Positions 1 through 10,581 of a stretch of DNA of 64,000 nt are shown piece by piece. The stretch lies in assembly GCA_949592205.1 (NCBI GenBank), contig CATIUR010000001.1, positions 72,831,559 through 72,895,558 on the forward strand, written 5' to 3'. Both the position numbers and the translations under genes were made by a program. Each line of letters begins with the position of its first letter. The stretch's first letter is position 1. The stretch is from Helichrysum umbraculigerum (lineage: Eukaryota > Streptophyta > Magnoliopsida > Asterales > Asteraceae). The notes under the pieces are model-generated. The model worked only from the letters and a program-made list of their open reading frames with translations, made no database searches and was not told where the DNA came from.

Positions 1-178
1 ATAGTTAACATTGTAGAGTAAATTTCATAAAAGTGCACTAAACAGTAAACTTGGTAATTTGTCGCGACTACTTATGATTAGGCCTTGATTGTTCAAATAA
101 TATGACCCCAATATTTACACAGATTATGCAAATTTTATGGATTTCATTTATATCCATGTCTACTTATTTTAAAAAATT

Positions 179-523
179 CCCGCCGCAACGCGCGGGATTA
201 AAAATGCTTGTTGCATACAAAAGTGGAGGACGGAGGATGTAGGACGGCGGAAGACAGCGGAGGATGGCGAAGGACGGCGGAGCACGTCGGAGATGTGGGT
301 TTTCAGTTGTCTCTGATTGAGAGAATCGATCAGGAACAGAAATTGTTAGGACTTAATGAAGGTTGGCAAGTTTTTGCCATTCATGAAGCACAATGTACAA
401 GTACTTGAAAGAGCAACTATTTGTACAATATATGGAGCATGATGTACAAGCTAAAGATGTAGCTTTGAGAAGTTATTGAATTGATCACAACAAGTGTTTT
501 GTTTGCCCGCGCGTTGCGACGGG
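179..523. repeat. Inverted-repeat-bounded unit with GC hairpin ends
   Basis: The block CCCGCCGCAACGCGCGGG lies at about 181-198. Its near-exact reverse complement, CCCGCGCGTTGCGACGGG, lies at about 507-524. Each end can also fold on itself (CCCGC pairing with GCGGG). Between them, 222-300 is a G-rich minisatellite built on GGACGGCGGA-like words. This could be a small non-autonomous DNA element of unknown class; no convincing flanking duplication was seen. Confidence 0.4.
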
Positions 524-544
524 ATGAAAGTCTGTTTTTTTAAT

Positions 545-1155
545 TTTCAGATTCGATTTCGTTGGTATGTTTCGTTACGTACTGAAGCAAGTTTTAACAT
601 TTTTTCACTTATATTAGTCGCCAGTAATAATAAACAAATATAAATTTGTTAGCTCCAATCTTATATGTCTGTTTACAAATAAAATACCAATAACAATATA
701 GACAAAATATAATAACATGTTTAAAAAAACTAATGAAAGAAATATTAAAAATGTAAAATTGACATGTTTAAAAACAAAAAAAAAACTAATTAAAGAAATA
801 AAAATGGCAACTACATGCGTTGAACTTGCATGAGATGCTATAATGCATTTGTGACTAACCACCTAATGTACTCATTTACGGAGTAATTATTAACATTTTG
901 ATATGCATATAATTTATCTACAATATTAAGTTTACCAAAAAAAAACAAAACCGGGATCGAAAGTATGTGATTTCGTTGGTGTTTCCTGACATACTAATAA
1001 ACCGTATTTTAACGTTTTTTAGTTACATCAATATTTGATAAAACAAATTATTGCTTTTCATAAACATATAAATTTGCTTTAAACTGTATTCGATCTTATA
1101 AATTGGTTTAGAAATAAAATACTAATAACAACAAAGACAACCTATAATAATAAGT
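545..1155. repeat. Two diverged tandem copies of a ~180 bp block
   Basis: The words GATTTCGTTGGT, then TTTTAACATTTTTT or TTTTAACGTTTTTT, then AATAAAATACCAATAACAA or AATAAAATACTAATAACAA recur in the same order at about 549-720 and 970-1155. They are separated by about 240 bp. This indicates an old duplication that has diverged by substitutions and small indels. No coding content was seen. Confidence 0.5.
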
Positions 1156-1194
1156 AATATAAAAATAAAAATAAAGAATTTTAGTAAATAATAA

Positions 1195-1540
1195 TTATTT
1201 TGTAAGCAAAGGGAAAAAGATGTATAAACTATTAGTAAAAAAAAGGGAAAAAAAATTAAAGTTAAAATATAAAGGGTGAAAATGGAAAATGTTAAAACCT
1301 AAAGGGTAGAAAATAAAAGAGTGTTAATAGTTGAGACGAAGAAAATAAAAAGTAGTTAAAAGTTAAAGGGTAAAAAGTGAAAATATTCTAAAAGATAAAG
1401 GGTACAAATTTATAAATTAGAGGATAGAAAATAAAAAAGTTTTAAAACATTAGGGGGTGAAACGGAAAAGGGTTAAAAGTTAAAGGGTATAAAATAAAGA
1501 ATATTTGAAAGTTAAAAGGTGGTAATTGAAAATATATCAT
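1195..1540. repeat. A-rich imperfect minisatellite
   Basis: Repeated variants of the words GTTAAAAGTTAAAGGGT and AAAATAAAAGAGTG recur about every 30-40 bp. The plus strand is strongly purine-rich. No open frame is present. Confidence 0.5.
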
Positions 1541-1668
1541 AATAAGACAAAAGTACTATTCATAGTACTCACTCAATTGATATTAAAGGTGAATTAGACT
1601 TGGTCCACTGATCTCAACAAACTCCACTATCCCTTTGACATGGGAAGTGGCTACGTGGTCAGTGATCA

Positions 1669-3990
1669 TGTAACATCCTCGTTTTGGACCTAGTAGAAAT
1701 CGGTAATTTCTTTATTTTATTTAATTATTTAAATTGTGTTATAAATGATTTATATTATTTGGGCATTGAAAATAATCGGTCAAACAGTTAAATGACTTAT
1801 TGTGGATAGTAAAATATTACCTGTTTTAAATTAATTTAGTTGACGGAAAAATAAAATAGTTTTCTCGCAAATGGTTTTTAGGTTCCAGATAATAGATTTA
1901 GAAGGGGGCAAAACTAGTACACATATATTGTAATATATGTGTAAAATACGGGTTTTATTATCTCAAAAATTCCTGTAACATCGATGAAACCTAGAGAAAG
2001 ATTGAAACCCTAATTCAAACCCTAAATCATCATCAATCTTCAAAGTTCTTGTGAAATCATCTTCCTTTTTCTTCCTGTGGTGTTCGGCCGACCCAAACCA
2101 CGCACAGGAACAACTCTTGAGTTGTGAATCAAGTATTCAAGAATAATTGAAGCCATAGAACTTCGAATTAAGCTTCCAAAACATGAATAAATCGTCCCTT
2201 GATCCTCTTAAACACTTTGTAAGTCTCAATTTCTTGATTAATTAACCTAGAAATGGGTTTTTGAGGTTTTTGCTAAATTGTAAGTTAAAATCCGAAATTA
2301 GGGCTTGATTTTGTTAAATTGTTATGGGTTAAGCTTATGAATGGTGATGGTTAACATTATTCAAGTTAAAGTTTATGATTTGCTTGTGGTTCTTAGATTG
2401 TTAGATGATGCATGTATAGGAATTGTGGTTTGATGATGAATGTCTATTGGTAGCTAACAATTTTTGATGATGTTTGTTGATTTTAGGTTGTTAGTAAACC
2501 TAGAACATGATTGATTCTTATTATTTTGGAAAACTAAGTGAATTAGTGATTAAATGGATATAAGTATGTTAATTGAAGTTTGGTTAAGTTGTTTGTTGTT
2601 ACACCATGTTTATGCATGGGATTGTATTAAGTGTTATTGACATTAATTCAACTATATAATGAGTAATTGAAATTGGTGATTTGTGATTAAAATGGGTATT
2701 TGTCAAAAGATGACGATTGAGTGTTAATACACCTTAATTAGTAAATGAAGTAGTTGTTAGAGTATTATTAGTGAACATTTAGTTAGCAAGTCAAGTAGTT
2801 AATCATTGAACTTGAGATCATCATGAGAATGATTAAGGGTCACTAATGAAATAATTGATATGATGAATTAAGAATAAAAGTCTTAAGCTTGTGTTAGTGA
2901 CACATAACTGATAATTGTTGTTAATATGATTGCAAGTATTGAACTTAATTACTTGTGAAATTATATGTTAATTAATTACCACTTGATTATTGATAATAGT
3001 GACAGCAAGTATTGAGGTAATGGTGTAATCATAAAAGGAGTTGTTATAACTTGTTGATTTATCCTAGCTTGCCATTATTAAGTTAAATGAGTTATATGAT
3101 ATGTATTAATTACTAACTCATTGTTTATAATGTTCATAGATATGGAGAAAACTCAGTGACATTAGACTACTGAATGGACGACGGAGGTGTTGGTGAGTGG
3201 ACCTGTAACCTTCAGCGTAACCTAGTTGTAACAGATTTGGTTACAACGGGTAAACGTGGTTTTACTGTTTATAGACTGTTGATCGTCATGTTGCCTTGAT
3301 AGATATAGATTTTGTGATATCTGGCCTTTGGGCATATGTGCTTACTTGGAGGTCAACATGGTTTGGGCTTAAGGATACTATTGAGTTGCCAACACAGGTC
3401 CTTGTACACGGTTGGTTATAGGAATACTGTGTTGTGTGGGTAAATAGTACTTAAGCTATCGGTTTACCACTGTATTGACCTGCAGTTGGTGTGAGGTTTC
3501 TTGGAGGGCCACCCGGGCATGAGGGCACCTCAAGGACCGCCGATCCTCTTGAATTATGTGTTTATGATGCTATATGTTGTAAACAATGTGTTGTGTTTAT
3601 GATGCTGTTGCTGTAAACTCGTTTATTATGCTATGCTTAGTTGTAACAGATTTGCTATGCTAGGTTGCATTGTAGGCTATTGGTTCATTCACTTAGCATT
3701 GAGCTAATCCCCCACACTACCACTCCTTGCAGGATATGATTAGATTATGGGATGAGCAAGGAGCTGTTGACTGGATGGAATGTTTGACGACTAGATGTTA
3801 CTCTGATCTTTGATTTTTATAAATCATTGTTGTCTTTCAAATTATGTAACACCCAAAATGATAAATTATGTTTTGAAATAGATTGACTTTATATGAGTAT
3901 TATACAATGTAAAATTATTAATGTTTGTTGGACTTTCGCTTCCGGTTATAAAAAAAACAAAAATGGTTCTGAAATATGAGGGGTGTTATA
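1669..3990 (+). mobile_element. Solo LTR, Tekay-like family A
   Basis: The unit starts TGTAACATCC, ends GGGGTGTTATA, and is flanked by an identical 5 bp duplication GATCA (1664-1668 and 3991-3995), so one LTR remains of a former element. It is about 2322 bp. Its start, its end and several internal blocks match solo LTR A' at 35914-38039. It carries the ordered splice-like signals seen in the other large LTRs: a GTAAGT at 2219, a GTGAGT at 3193 and a pyrimidine-CAG at about 3732. It lacks the GC-rich palindrome array that A' has. No PBS or coding internal region is present. Confidence 0.88.
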
Positions 3991-3995
3991 GATCA

Positions 3996-5706
3996 CGTTT
4001 CCAATAATCATGCATTCTATATATATATCAAGTGAAGGTGTTGTAAAAAGAATACAGATCATATACCGATTCTAAAACATCTTGCATTCTGCTTCTACCT
4101 TTATAATACTTTCTGCTTCCGCCAAAGTGTTGTAATCAAGAGTTGTTGCTACTCAACGATTACGTGTGAGAACTGTATTAATCCTGAGTGCTTAGGCTTG
4201 GAGACTCAAGCAACTATCGGAGTGCCAAAAGTACTTAAAAGGACAGGGATCGAACATCCCGTACGGTTCTGTTTGCTGTTGCTCGTCAGGTACAAATAGT
4301 CAGAGGATGATGATGTTTGTGATGCTTGTTGCGGTTTCTTTTAGTGTGGAGTTTTCTCCATTCGAGTGGTTCTCAAGGGCTGTATTTATTGTATCGTTAG
4401 ATCTGTTTGTGACTACTAAGATTGCTGTGAGGTACTTGATTATTTTCATTGTAATGTTTCTGCTTCTACTCTGTTCGTTTGTCACGAGACGATACAATCG
4501 AACATTGTTTCATTATTTATACAACAGAAATTAGGTTTCCATTTAGGAGGGGAGAAAGAAATGTCCAATTAGACCCGTTTTCATTTTTGTAGATGCCCAT
4601 AGGTACCCAGATTGGTTTTTAATCTAGTCCATTATAGTTCATTTATAAAATGTAGTGAGCCCAAAGTTACCCACTACCATATTTTAAAAGCCCATAATAG
4701 CTCAGAATTAGACAATTGGGTTCACTTTGCCCGGTACTAGGTATTAGGAAATAGGAATGGAGGAGGTGTGGGTTCTTACTTCTTGAAAAAAAAAAAACCA
4801 ACTTATATGGTTTACAAGACTTGTGGGTGGTTTCAAGTTTTACTTTTTGAGGGCAAATGTTGATGTTAATAAATATATTTTATTTAAAAAATAACCATAA
4901 AATAATATTTTGTCATATAGGTTGTAGACCTTCTTTTCTTCCTAAAGAATTTACTCCCGTTGCATTACAATTTATGTAAAAGATAAATCTAGTTTTTAGG
5001 TTTGTTAAATCGCTTGGACACTGCTTTCGCATTCATTATACTTTAGTGATATTTAATTTACGTTCATGCATTCTACAAATATTATTACATTAAAATTACT
5101 TTATGCTCCCATCAAAATATCATTACATTAATGCATGTCACAATATACACTTGAATGTGTACGTACGAACTTTTTTTTGTAAGTACCGTTTTCGTGGATC
5201 GATAACGAGGTTATACTATTGTATTCGAGTGCGGAATCCTCGAACACAATCAATCGACACAAACGATTATATAAATGATAATGAAGATAATAATCGAACA
5301 TGAAATAATACTTTTCAATCTATCTTTTATTGATTATAAACACTTGTATACAATCAATCTAAGATTACAAAATATTTCGTTCGTATATCGTTTGATCGTA
5401 TTGCCAAAACACCAAAAACTCGCACCTCAATCACTCGTTTTTGCCCTCCTTTTGTTTCTGTCGGCCGACCTCCCTTTTTTTATCTCTCGTTTCACCTACC
5501 CCCCCAAAACCCTTATGCCGTCTACCTTTTTCTCTCTCTCGTACGTACATATACATGCTTCTTTACTAATTGGGCTTGGGCCCAATTCGCTGGCCCCTAG
5601 CCATATGATCGCTTGTTTGGCCCAGATTCAAATGTCAAATGTAATGAGCTTGGTCTTTGACTTGGGCTTGGGCCCGTCATAACCATGTTCACTCAAACTA
5701 AACTCG
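3996..5706. other. Intergenic, no supported gene
   Basis: This is AT-rich DNA with several short open frames, including a hydrophobic one at 4307-4534, none with a recognisable domain. A segment around 4030-4290 has the texture of an old LTR end but no boundary could be fixed. From about 5400 to 5680 there are repeated GGGCTTGGGCCC words. Confidence 0.5.
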
Positions 5707-5711
5707 CTCAC

Positions 5712-6057
5712 TGATCAAGCATATTTCTACACTTGAGTGCGGGTTGGATTGGACCGATTCGATGCTCTCCGCGACTTGCGTAAGGACCTGTTAGAGTGTA
5801 TAGAACGAAACTAAGGGTGGCGAGAATCGGCTTGCTACCATTTATGAAGATGGGTTTCGGTGGTGAGCAAGGCTCATCCTGGTTGAAGATGGTGGAGAGA
5901 GCATGGAGGCTTCTCCTTGCTTGTAGGTGTAATATATGTGTTTTTCTTTTATTTGCTAGGGTTTCCCTCCTTATAAAGGGGGAGGAGCAGGCCCAATAAG
6001 GAAGCCCATGGACTTGAAGCCCATGGACTCGAAGCCCAAGTACATGGTAAATGAACA
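5712..6057 (-). mobile_element. Short solo LTR (346 bp)
   Basis: On the plus strand the unit starts TGATCA and ends TGAACA. It is flanked by the 5 bp duplication CTCAC at 5707-5711 and 6058-6062. On the minus strand it reads TGTTCATTTACC, then a TATA-like CCCCTTTATAAGGAGG, then an AAACCCTAGC leader, and ends TGATCA, so the minus strand is the likely sense strand. Near its minus-strand start the phrase GAAGCCCATGGACT repeats in tandem (about 6001-6040). The size fits a copia-type or TRIM LTR. The class is inferred from size alone. Confidence 0.65.
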
Positions 6058-6062
6058 CTCAC

Positions 6063-6397
6063 CAACTAATATAACGATTTCATTTAACATTAATGACAAC
6101 TAACTATCTAGAAGGCTGTTATCATACAAAATGCACCAACATTTTTTTTTTTTTTTTTGTCAAAGATCAATGTAAATATCAACTTTTTTTTCTTCTCAAA
6201 TCATTTGGAAAAAAAAATCTTTGATAAGATTTCCGTTTTTATTATGCTATGTACAACAATATAGGTTTAGGTTTTGCTAAAACAAATATATCGTTGTACT
6301 AAACCTTTGATGGTAAAATATTTCATAAAATATATATGTACGTAATTAGGATCGATTGATATAATAATTACCATTGTTACAAAAACAATATATGTTA
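6063..6397. other. AT-rich spacer
   Basis: No gene is seen. The stretch contains a poly-T run near 6143-6160 and AT-rich single-copy-looking DNA up to the Harbinger element. Confidence 0.5.
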
Positions 6398-8522
6398 AGA
6401 GTGGTCTTTGACTCTTTTCTACTTAGACGTATGCCAATGGACGTCGGGAAGCAACGTCGGTGGGGCGTCGGTTGGGACTGACGCACCGACACCATTGGCA
6501 CGGGGAGTCGGTCCCTTGCGTCGGTGGTGGCACGTCGGGAATCCGACGGGAGAGAGAGAGGGAAAAAGTGGGGGCCACCCCCTTTGGTCCGTTGCAACGT
6601 TTAAAAAAAAAAAATTTAAAAAAAACCAATTTACCACTATAAATTCAAACCAAATCCAACCAATTTTTCACAATATTCACACTCCAACTTTCAAATATTC
6701 CACAACTTTATACAATTTTACTTTCCAATTTACCACTTTCAACCTATTTTCACAACATTCACACCTTAACTATCAAATATTCCACAACTTCTACAACTTC
6801 AATATTATTTCCATTTCATTTCTTTTACCCATTTTTTCACCATTTTTATACCAATTCATCTACAAAAAAAATAACCATTTACTTAACATGTCTGGATCCG
6901 ATTCCGATCTAGACGATTTAAATGCCGTCCTAGCCGTATATAATCCGATCGCTAGCCGTGTACAACAAGATACGTCATCCGATTCGGACGAGGAGATTGA
7001 AGTAAGCGTTCCACGTCCGAGACGTTATTTTCCAAGAGATCGTTATGCCGCCGGCCAACGTTTATATCAAGACTACTTTGCCGAGAACCCGACATTCCCG
7101 CTTGATTTCTTTCGTCGTCGCTTTCGGATGAGTCGGCCAATGTTTATACATTTATGCCAAGGTATCTTATCGTACTCCCACCATCCGATACCCCCTTACT
7201 TTCTTTATTTCCATCAAGGTCGAGACGCAACCGGAAAATCCGGATTTAATGTTTTCCAAAAAGTCACGTCGGCCTTACGGCAAATGGCATACGGTTGTGC
7301 CGTCGACTTGTTCGATGAATACTTACATATGGGTCAACAAACATCATACGATTGTTTGGACAACTTTTGTAAATGTATTTTTCATCTGTATTCACGTGAG
7401 TATTTAAGAAAACCAACACTCCATGATGTGCAACGATTGCATCAACGTCATGCGGAACTACACGGTTTTCCGGGTATGCTTGGAAGTATTGATTGTATGC
7501 ACTGGGCTTGGAGAAATTGCCCAATTGCATGGCAAGGTCAATACACTCGAGGTGATCACGGCTATCCAACAATCATGCTTGAAGCCGTTGCCTCCTACGA
7601 TTTGTGGATTTGGCACGCTTTCTTTGGTCTTGCCGGATCGAACAACGACATCAACGTTCTCAATGAATCTGATTTATTCCAAGACTTACTACAAGATCAA
7701 GCTCCTCAAGTCATCTTCACTATTGCCGGTCAACAATTCACCAAAGGGTATTATCTCGGCGATTGAATATATCCGGAATGGTCGACGATTGTGAAGTCGT
7801 TTAAGTATCCGTTAACAGAAGCCGAGTCAAGGTTCAAGAGATACCAAGAATCGGCAAGGAAAGATGTGGAACGGGCATTCGGGGTACTTCAAGGCCGTTG
7901 GCAAATCTTGAAAAACCCCGCTAGACCATATAGCATCAACAAAATACGGCGAATCATGTATTGTTGTGTAATTTTACACAACATGATAATCGAAGACAAT
8001 GGACGCAATATGTGTACACATGAGGAAGAGTATTGGACAAACCCGGAAAATCTACCTCAACGAACGTGAGAAGAAAGGGTAGCAGTGCAACTACGTATGG
8101 ATAAAGAATTGCGTGACCGTGTCGTCCATCATCGTCTTCGCGATGCCCTCATCGAACACATCTCGAGCCTCCCACCAAATTTCCGAACGCGTTAGCTAGT
8201 TTTAATTTCTTATTAATAAATGTATTTTTTTTCTTTTTTAGGGTTTGTAATATTTTAATTTTTAATTAATGTATTTTTCTTTTTTAGGATTTGTAATATT
8301 TAATTTTTAATTAATGTAATGTTTTTAGTTTTAATTTAAATGTGTTATTTAAGTTTTTGTATTAAATAAATTGATTAAATAGTGTGTGGGGCCCTGAAAA
8401 TAAGGGAAGTGATGTTGCTGTTGGCAGGGGTGTGTCAGTTGTGTGTCAGTTGTGTCAGTCTGACGTGGCGCTGAGCTGGCACGCAACTGACGAGTCAGTT
8501 CGTATCACTGTTAGGAGCAGCC
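6398..8522 (+). mobile_element. PIF/Harbinger DNA transposon
   Basis: A transposase reading frame (6888-8195) lies between weakly matched terminal inverted repeats. The left end reads GAGTGGTCTTTGAC and the right end, reverse-complemented, reads GGCTGCTCCTAACA. They abut TTA trinucleotides at 6395-6397 and 8523-8525, the target duplication known for this superfamily. The left subterminal region (about 6430-6540) is packed with CGTCGG words and the right one with GTGTCAGT/TGACGTGG words, as expected of transposase-binding zones. No second, Myb-like ORF is present, although autonomous PIF elements normally have one. The exact ends may be off by one base. Confidence 0.75.
6888..8195 (+). pseudogene. 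PIF/Harbinger DDE transposase, two nonsense codons
   Basis: The frame opens at an ATG with an acidic N-terminus (SDSDLDD, then SSDSDEE near residue 26) and runs 435 codons, the usual plant length for this family. The DDE nuclease residues fall at D202 (in GSIDCMHWAW), D254 (in GSNNDINVL) and E328 (in KDVERAFGVLQGRW), so the catalytic triad is retained. Two in-frame TGA codons interrupt it, at 7764-7766 and 8067-8069. Both can be explained by single-base changes from glycine or tryptophan codons. No frameshift was found. The upstream open frame from 6408 is not used, because the ATG at 6888 begins the part that resembles the family. The copy is probably inactive but decayed recently. Confidence 0.85.
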
Positions 8523-8996
8523 TTATAAGCATTACACTTTTTGATTAATACCTCACATAATATGCATTGATATTCTCCATTATTGATCATTGATTAAGTA
8601 TCACACCTTGTAAGAAAGAAATTAACAACAGACACGTGGTGTGCTATAATAATGATAAATTTTCAAGTGTATAAATTTTGAGCTTCTTGGATTTTAGGTG
8701 TGGAAATTGAACACCATAGTGTTGTAAATAGATATAAATATAACGTAAACGTGAACCGGTTTCCTAAAGTTGATTTATAGCTAGGGATCGTAAAAGACAT
8801 TTTTTCTTATTTATAAACATCTGGCCAATCCAATTCTTTTTATGTTTAATTAATCAGACAGACAATCAAGTTTCAAAGGTTATATGCAATGCTCACTTAA
8901 GCACCCACAGTGGAAGGATTTATATAGTTTTATTGTCAAAAAATTGTGTAAGAGGTTTCAAGTAAATAGCCAAAATGATGGTGGGTTTCAGATTTA

Positions 8997-8997
<1 letters not shown>

Positions 8998-9038
<41 letters not shown>
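8998..9038. repeat. (TA)n microsatellite
   Basis: About 40 bp of uninterrupted TA dinucleotides sit just before the non-autonomous Harbinger relative. Confidence 0.95.
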
Positions 9039-9041
<3 letters not shown>

Positions 9042-9056
9042 TGTATGTGTTAATTA

Positions 9057-9778
9057 GACCCGTGCCAATGGTTACTTCGGTTGGGCGTCGGCTCAAACCG
9101 ACGGAACCGACGCCATAGGCACGGTCCGTCGGTTTGGTGCTTCGGTTTGGCGACGATGGTTAGGTTTCAGTGGGGCCCGCGTCAATTTAATTAATTAATT
9201 TATTTTTTTTGGATTGTGAGTAACGGCTAAAAAAAGAAGTGATAGAAAAATAAAAGTGATCCGTTGGAGCCTTAAACGGCTAAAAATATATATTTTTTCC
9301 AAACTCATTACAATATATATATATATACACAATTTTCATACACTAAACACTTTCCAAACTCATTTTATACACAACTTTCATACACAAATATATACAAACT
9401 TTCATATACAAATATATACACATTTTATACACTTTCATACACTATCTAAAAAACACTTGATGGTAGATATTGAATGATTAACAATTAATCGCGTTAGCTA
9501 GTTGTATTTTTTTTTTATATAAATGTATTTTTTTTTAGGATTTGTAATGTTTTATTTTTATTTAATGTAATGTAATGTTTTTAAATTTTAATGAATATGT
9601 TTTATTTAAGTTTGTGTTTTAAATATAAAAAATAATTAGTGTGTGAGGCCCAGAAAAAAAGAGAAGTGATGTTCAGTGATGTTCACTGTAGGCAGTGAAA
9701 CTTCCGTTTGTGTCAGTTTTGAAAAAAAGCTGACGTGACGCTGAACTGATACGTCAGTATCGCCTGTTGGGAGAGGTT
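9057..9778. mobile_element. Non-autonomous Harbinger derivative
   Basis: This 722 bp unit lies between TTA duplications (9054-9056 and 9779-9781). Its ends are GACCCGTGCCAA and, reverse-complemented, AACCTCTCCCAA. Its left 100 bp has the same CGTCGG-rich subterminal design as the Harbinger copy at 6398. Its right third repeats that copy's tail: GCGTTAGCTAGTT, then TTTGTAATGTTTTA, then GAAGTGATGTT, then CTGACGTGACGCTGA. The transposase is replaced by AT-rich DNA with a TTTCATACAC-type simple repeat (about 9325-9440). It is an internally deleted relative that would depend on a transposase supplied from elsewhere. Confidence 0.75.
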
Positions 9779-9901
9779 TTAGTACGGAGTATAAAACTTT
9801 ATCTGCAGCGAAGCGCAGCATCAACACTCGTTGACTACAAGAATCGTAACAAAGTAAAATAACAGCTTATATTTTAAACCCTTTAGAGAATAAAAGTATT
9901 A

Positions 9902-10159
9902 CCTCCGTCTCAAAATTATTGTCCAGTTTTATATTTCTGAAGTCTTTATTTTTTTAACTTTGGCCTTAAATATATTTGTTTGTGTTATATAATACTTGAT
10001 ATAAAATATATGAATTGACTGGGTTTTAAATGTATTTTTATTAGTATAATTTTCATTAAGTATTATATAACACAAACAAAAGTATTTAAGGTCAAAGTTG
10101 TAAAAGAAAGACTTCAAAAAATCAAAAGTTAAAACTGGACAATAATTTTGAAATGGAGT
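9902..10159. mobile_element. Stowaway-like MITE, 258 bp
   Basis: Long terminal inverted repeats are present: the left end CCTCCGTCTCAAAATTATTG matches the reverse complement of the right end, and pairing extends inward through GTATTATATAACACAAACA-like arms. TA duplications flank the unit (9900-9901 and 10160-10161), as in Tc1/mariner-derived Stowaway MITEs. Almost the whole unit could fold as one hairpin. No ORF is present. Confidence 0.8.
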
Positions 10160-10168
10160 TACTATCTA

Positions 10169-10323
10169 CTCCCTCCGTCCTATTTAAAATGTCCACGTTA
10201 CTATTTAGGATGTCAAAAGACTTTAGTGGGTAGATTTAATATTTGATTGGTGAAAAATGTAATTAGTAGAGAATCCTAAAACTATGTTCAAAGTCAAAGT
10301 GGACATTTTAAATGGGACTGAGG
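10169..10323. mobile_element. Stowaway-like MITE, 155 bp
   Basis: The left end CTCCCTCCGTCC continues as TATTTAAAATGTCCAC and is mirrored by GTGGACATTTTAAATGGGAC at the right. TA dinucleotides flank it at 10167-10168 and 10324-10325. It lies 7 bp downstream of the previous MITE's TA and about 260 bp upstream of the ATG of the DUF1218 gene. Confidence 0.85.
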
Positions 10324-10581
10324 TAGGATTACATAATTGATTCAAACATTTTTTAACTGTTATCTACCCGTCATTTAATTTAAATTGCATCAACAATTAA
10401 CTTTTCAAATCCACCGCTAAAACATGATGCGTGAGCAACAAAGGGAAAAGAGATAGAAGCATTTACGCAACTTTCTTAATAAAGAAGCTTTCTTTTTATT
10501 TATCACAAAGTTTTTGATTACTTGTCAAGTAAAACCCTCTTTTGATTTCGAAAAAAACAACCCCTCTTTGTGATTCATCAG
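10324..10581 (+). promoter_or_regulatory. Upstream and 5' leader region of the DUF1218 gene
   Basis: This is the stretch between the second MITE and the start codon. It is AT-rich, then pyrimidine-rich near 10485-10500. An initiation site and TATA element could not be chosen with confidence. There is no upstream ORF of note on the plus strand. Confidence 0.35.

Larger units (their letters stand above)
1..1668. other. AT-rich intergenic DNA with small repeats
   Basis: No gene is supported here. The few short open frames lack codon structure or recognisable motifs. The stretch contains a GC-rich inverted-repeat unit (179-523), two diverged tandem copies of a roughly 180 bp block (about 545-720 and 965-1155), and an A-rich imperfect minisatellite (about 1195-1540), listed separately. 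The solo LTR that follows starts at 1669. Confidence 0.6.

Noticed and set aside
4030..4290. Possible old copia LTR end
   Set aside because: The texture is suggestive but no TG..CA boundaries, TSD or second copy could be found in the window.
4307..4534. 75-codon hydrophobic frame
   Set aside because: No homology signal, an equally long frame on the opposite strand, and no neighbouring gene structure.
5275..5682. 135-codon frame upstream of the short solo LTR
   Set aside because: Low-complexity hydrophobic sequence without motif; it ends in GGGCTTGGGCCC repeats.
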